Part shown: positions 62,026 through 64,000 of the stretch, one piece after another
Layout: each line of letters starts with the position of its first letter
How positions within the stretch are numbered: the stretch's first letter is position 1
Source of the DNA: Clostridium sp.
GTDB lineage: Bacteria; Bacillota; Clostridia; Clostridiales; Clostridiaceae
Assembly: GCF_022482905.1 (NCBI RefSeq)
Contig: NZ_JAKVOI010000001.1
Coordinates: 1,985,958 to 2,049,957, forward strand
Direction of reading: 5' to 3'
DNA length: 64,000 nt
Made by a program: the position numbers and the translations under genes
The notes under the pieces: generated by a model
Seen by the model: the letters and a program-made list of their open reading frames with translations, nothing else
What the model was told of the DNA's origin: nothing
Databases searched by the model: none

Positions 62026-64000
62026 ATGAATTCTACAATCAAAAGGAGATTTATACTTCAAGGTTTAGATTGTGCTAATTGTGCAGGAAAAATCGAAAAT
62101 GAGGTCAAAAATTTAGAAGTAGTTAGGTTTGCTTCTATAGATTTTGTTTCAAAAAAACTTACTTTGGAAACCAATCAAAATGTCAGTACTTCCGAGTTAG
62201 ATGAAAAGATAAAAGGTATAGTAAAAAAAATAGAACCGGATGTCAAAGTTATTTTTGAGGAAAATACTTCGACGGCTAAAGCAAAAGAAAATGATAACGA
62301 TGAAGACGAAGAAAATCACAAAAAAGAAATAGCAAAACTTGCAATTGGGGGAGTTATATTTGCAATAGGCATAATTTTTAATTTTAAGAGCTGGCTGGAG
62401 CTTACTATCTTTTTGATAAGCTATATCATAGTTGGAGGAAATGTGGTTCTACTGGCACTAAAAGGTATTGCGCGTGGTCAGGTATTTAGCGAGCACTTCC
62501 TCATGAGTGTTGCTACAATCGGTGCTTTCTTTGTTGGAGAATATCCGGAAGGTGTGGCTGTCATGCTGTTCTATCTTGTTGGTGAATTATTTCAGGATAC
62601 TGCTGTAGATCATTCCAGAAAGTCCATAAGCTCCTTAATGGATATAAGGCCTGACTATGCAAATTTAAAAGTTGGTAAAGAACTGAAAAGAGTATCTCCC
62701 GAAAACGTAAGTGCAGGTGATATCATCGTTGTAAAACCTGGAGAAAAAGTTCCACTGGATGGTAAAATAATAGAAGGAACATCAATGGCTGATACGTCTG
62801 CATTAACAGGTGAATCCGTTCCACGCAAATTGGAGCCAGGAGAAGATGCCTTAAGCGGATTCATTAATAAAAATGGTTTGCTGACAGTCGAAGTAACAAA
62901 AGATTATAGTGAATCAACTGTATCTAAAATTCTGGATTTGGTTCAAAACGCAGGCAGCAGAAAAGCACCTACTGAGAACTTTATAACAAAATTTGCAAGA
63001 TACTATACTCCGGTAGTAGTGTTTGGTGCTCTGGCACTTGCAGTAATACCGCCTCTGGTAATTGAAGGAGCGGCTTACTCCGATTGGATTTACAGAGCTT
63101 TAGTATTCTTAGTAGTTTCTTGCCCCTGTGCATTGGTGATATCAATACCTCTGGGTTTCTTCGGGGGAATTGGGGGAGCTTCAAAGAGGGGAATACTGGT
63201 AAAAGGCGGCAACTACCTTGAAGCTTTAAACAACGTTGAAATAGTTACTTTTGATAAGACAGGTACATTGACCAAAGGTGTATTTAAAGTTACAGAAATA
63301 AATTCTCGAAACGGTTATACAGATAAAGAACTGCTAGAATATGCAGCTTATGCAGAAAGCTATTCAAGCCATCCCATTGCACTTTCAATTACAAATACTT
63401 ATAATTCCGAAATAGACAAGAACAGAATTGAAAACTATGAAGAAATTGCAGGACAGGGTATTAGAGCAGATGTAAACAACAAAGAGGTTCTTGCCGGCAA
63501 TACAAGATTGATGACCGGCAAAAATATTGAATATAATAATACTGAAACTTCAGGAACTGTAGTACATGTTGCAATAGACAAGAGATATGCAGGTAATATT
63601 GTTATATCGGATGAAATCAAAAAAGACTCAGCAGGTGCAGTTAGAGAACTTAAATCCCTTGGTGTCAAGAAAACGGTAATGCTCACTGGAGATTTGAAAA
63701 CTGTAGCTGACAAAATTGGAGGACAATTGGGGCTGGATGAGGTTTATTCAGAGTTACTTCCCGCTGACAAGGTAGAAAAACTTGAACTGCTGAATAGTAA
63801 AAAATCCACCAAAGGAAAGCTTGTATTTGTTGGTGATGGTATCAACGATGCACCGGTACTTGCAAGAGCCGATATCGGTATAGCTATGGGTGGGCTGGGC
63901 TCGGATGCAGCAATTGAAGCTGCAAACATCGTAATAATGACTGATGAGCCATCAAAAATATCATCTGCAATAAAAATAGCAAAAAGGACACGTATTATAG
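62026..64000 (+). CDS. cadA: P1B-type heavy-metal ATPase, CadA-like (copy 3), cut by window end
   Basis: Starts ATG at 62026 after TTAAGGAGATGAAATTTC and stays open through the last base (658 codons visible, about 60-70 missing). It has a single HMA domain (GLDCANC, Cys16/Cys19), an acidic DNDEDEEN linker, then the usual core: VSCPCALVIS, FDKTGTLTKG, SSHPIALSI and GDGINDAPVL. Cd/Zn/Pb efflux under CadC is the clear inference. Only one HMA domain, unlike copies 1 and 2. Confidence 0.93.
   Translation, partial: MNSTIKRRFILQGLDCANCAGKIENEVKNLEVVRFASIDFVSKKLTLETNQNVSTSELDEKIKGIVKKIEPDVKVIFEENTSTAKAKENDNDEDEENHKKEIAKLAIGGVIFAIGIIFNFKSWLELTIFLISYIIVGGNVVLLALKGIARGQVFSEHFLMSVATIGAFFVGEYPEGVAVMLFYLVGELFQDTAVDHSRKSISSLMDIRPDYANLKVGKELKRVSPENVSAGDIIVVKPGEKVPLDGKIIEGTSMADTSALTGESVPRKLEPGEDALSGFINKNGLLTVEVTKDYSESTVSKILDLVQNAGSRKAPTENFITKFARYYTPVVVFGALALAVIPPLVIEGAAYSDWIYRALVFLVVSCPCALVISIPLGFFGGIGGASKRGILVKGGNYLEALNNVEIVTFDKTGTLTKGVFKVTEINSRNGYTDKELLEYAAYAESYSSHPIALSITNTYNSEIDKNRIENYEEIAGQGIRADVNNKEVLAGNTRLMTGKNIEYNNTETSGTVVHVAIDKRYAGNIVISDEIKKDSAGAVRELKSLGVKKTVMLTGDLKTVADKIGGQLGLDEVYSELLPADKVEKLELLNSKKSTKGKLVFVGDGINDAPVLARADIGIAMGGLGSDAAIEAANIVIMTDEPSKISSAIKIAKRTRII

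Overview
The window is AT-rich DNA with strong AGGAGG-type ribosome binding sites, and its proteins have Firmicutes and especially Clostridium-type families. I read it as a Clostridium sensu stricto chromosome (genus inferred, species not determined) in which a prophage lies next to a decayed conjugative-element scar and a large metal and arsenic resistance region.

Region 1 (1-24.6 kb, almost all minus strand) is most of an HK97-type siphovirus prophage. Read 5' to 3' on the minus strand from about 24.6 kb down, it has an ImmA-like protease, a sigma-like late regulator, single-strand binding and nuclease proteins (DUF2815, DUF2800), a family A DNA polymerase, a Rha antirepressor, a VapE-type primase/helicase, VRR-NUC, an SNF2 helicase, DUF1492 and an HNH nuclease. 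The packaging and head genes follow: terminase small and large subunits, portal, ClpP-like prohead protease and capsid, running off the left edge. Accessory genes sit inside this backbone: a ParB-methyltransferase fusion, a HEPN-motif protein with its own promoter between HNH and terminase, and a zeta-toxin-like kinase with a 56-aa partner and its own terminator after the capsid gene.

Region 2 (24.6-33.4 kb) is the lysogeny and defence end. A plus-strand operon encodes an XRE regulator, a PLD-fold nuclease, a Z1-domain ATPase, a second PLD-fold nuclease and a Vsr endonuclease. It converges on an XRE controller plus C5-cytosine methyltransferase operon. Together they look like a composite restriction-modification defence system of the Z1/NgoFVII kind. 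A large serine recombinase and a 48-aa partner follow and are the likely integrase module.

Region 3 (33.4-37.4 kb) is a scar of a Tn916-like element. It holds an intact sigma plus HTH regulatory pair with a leader peptide, a second decayed copy of the same module at 36.2-37.0 kb, and a third remnant at 46.4 kb. Fragments of an RND pump and an MFS pump are joined between them.

Region 4 (37.4-64 kb) is a resistance island. It carries three CadA-like P1B ATPases (the last cut by the window end), a MoxR-VWA pair with a eukaryotic-type kinase between two of the pumps, a Ca-type P-type ATPase, an arsRDA-acr3-arsC operon with a DUF4177-like gene, a MarR-permease-CysCys peptide operon, a second arsC, and a cadC-cadA operon. 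IS3, IS982 and IS256 fragments, a MerA/CopZ-like relic, a GNAT pseudogene and a duplicated ars promoter show that this region was assembled and eroded by repeated insertion and deletion.
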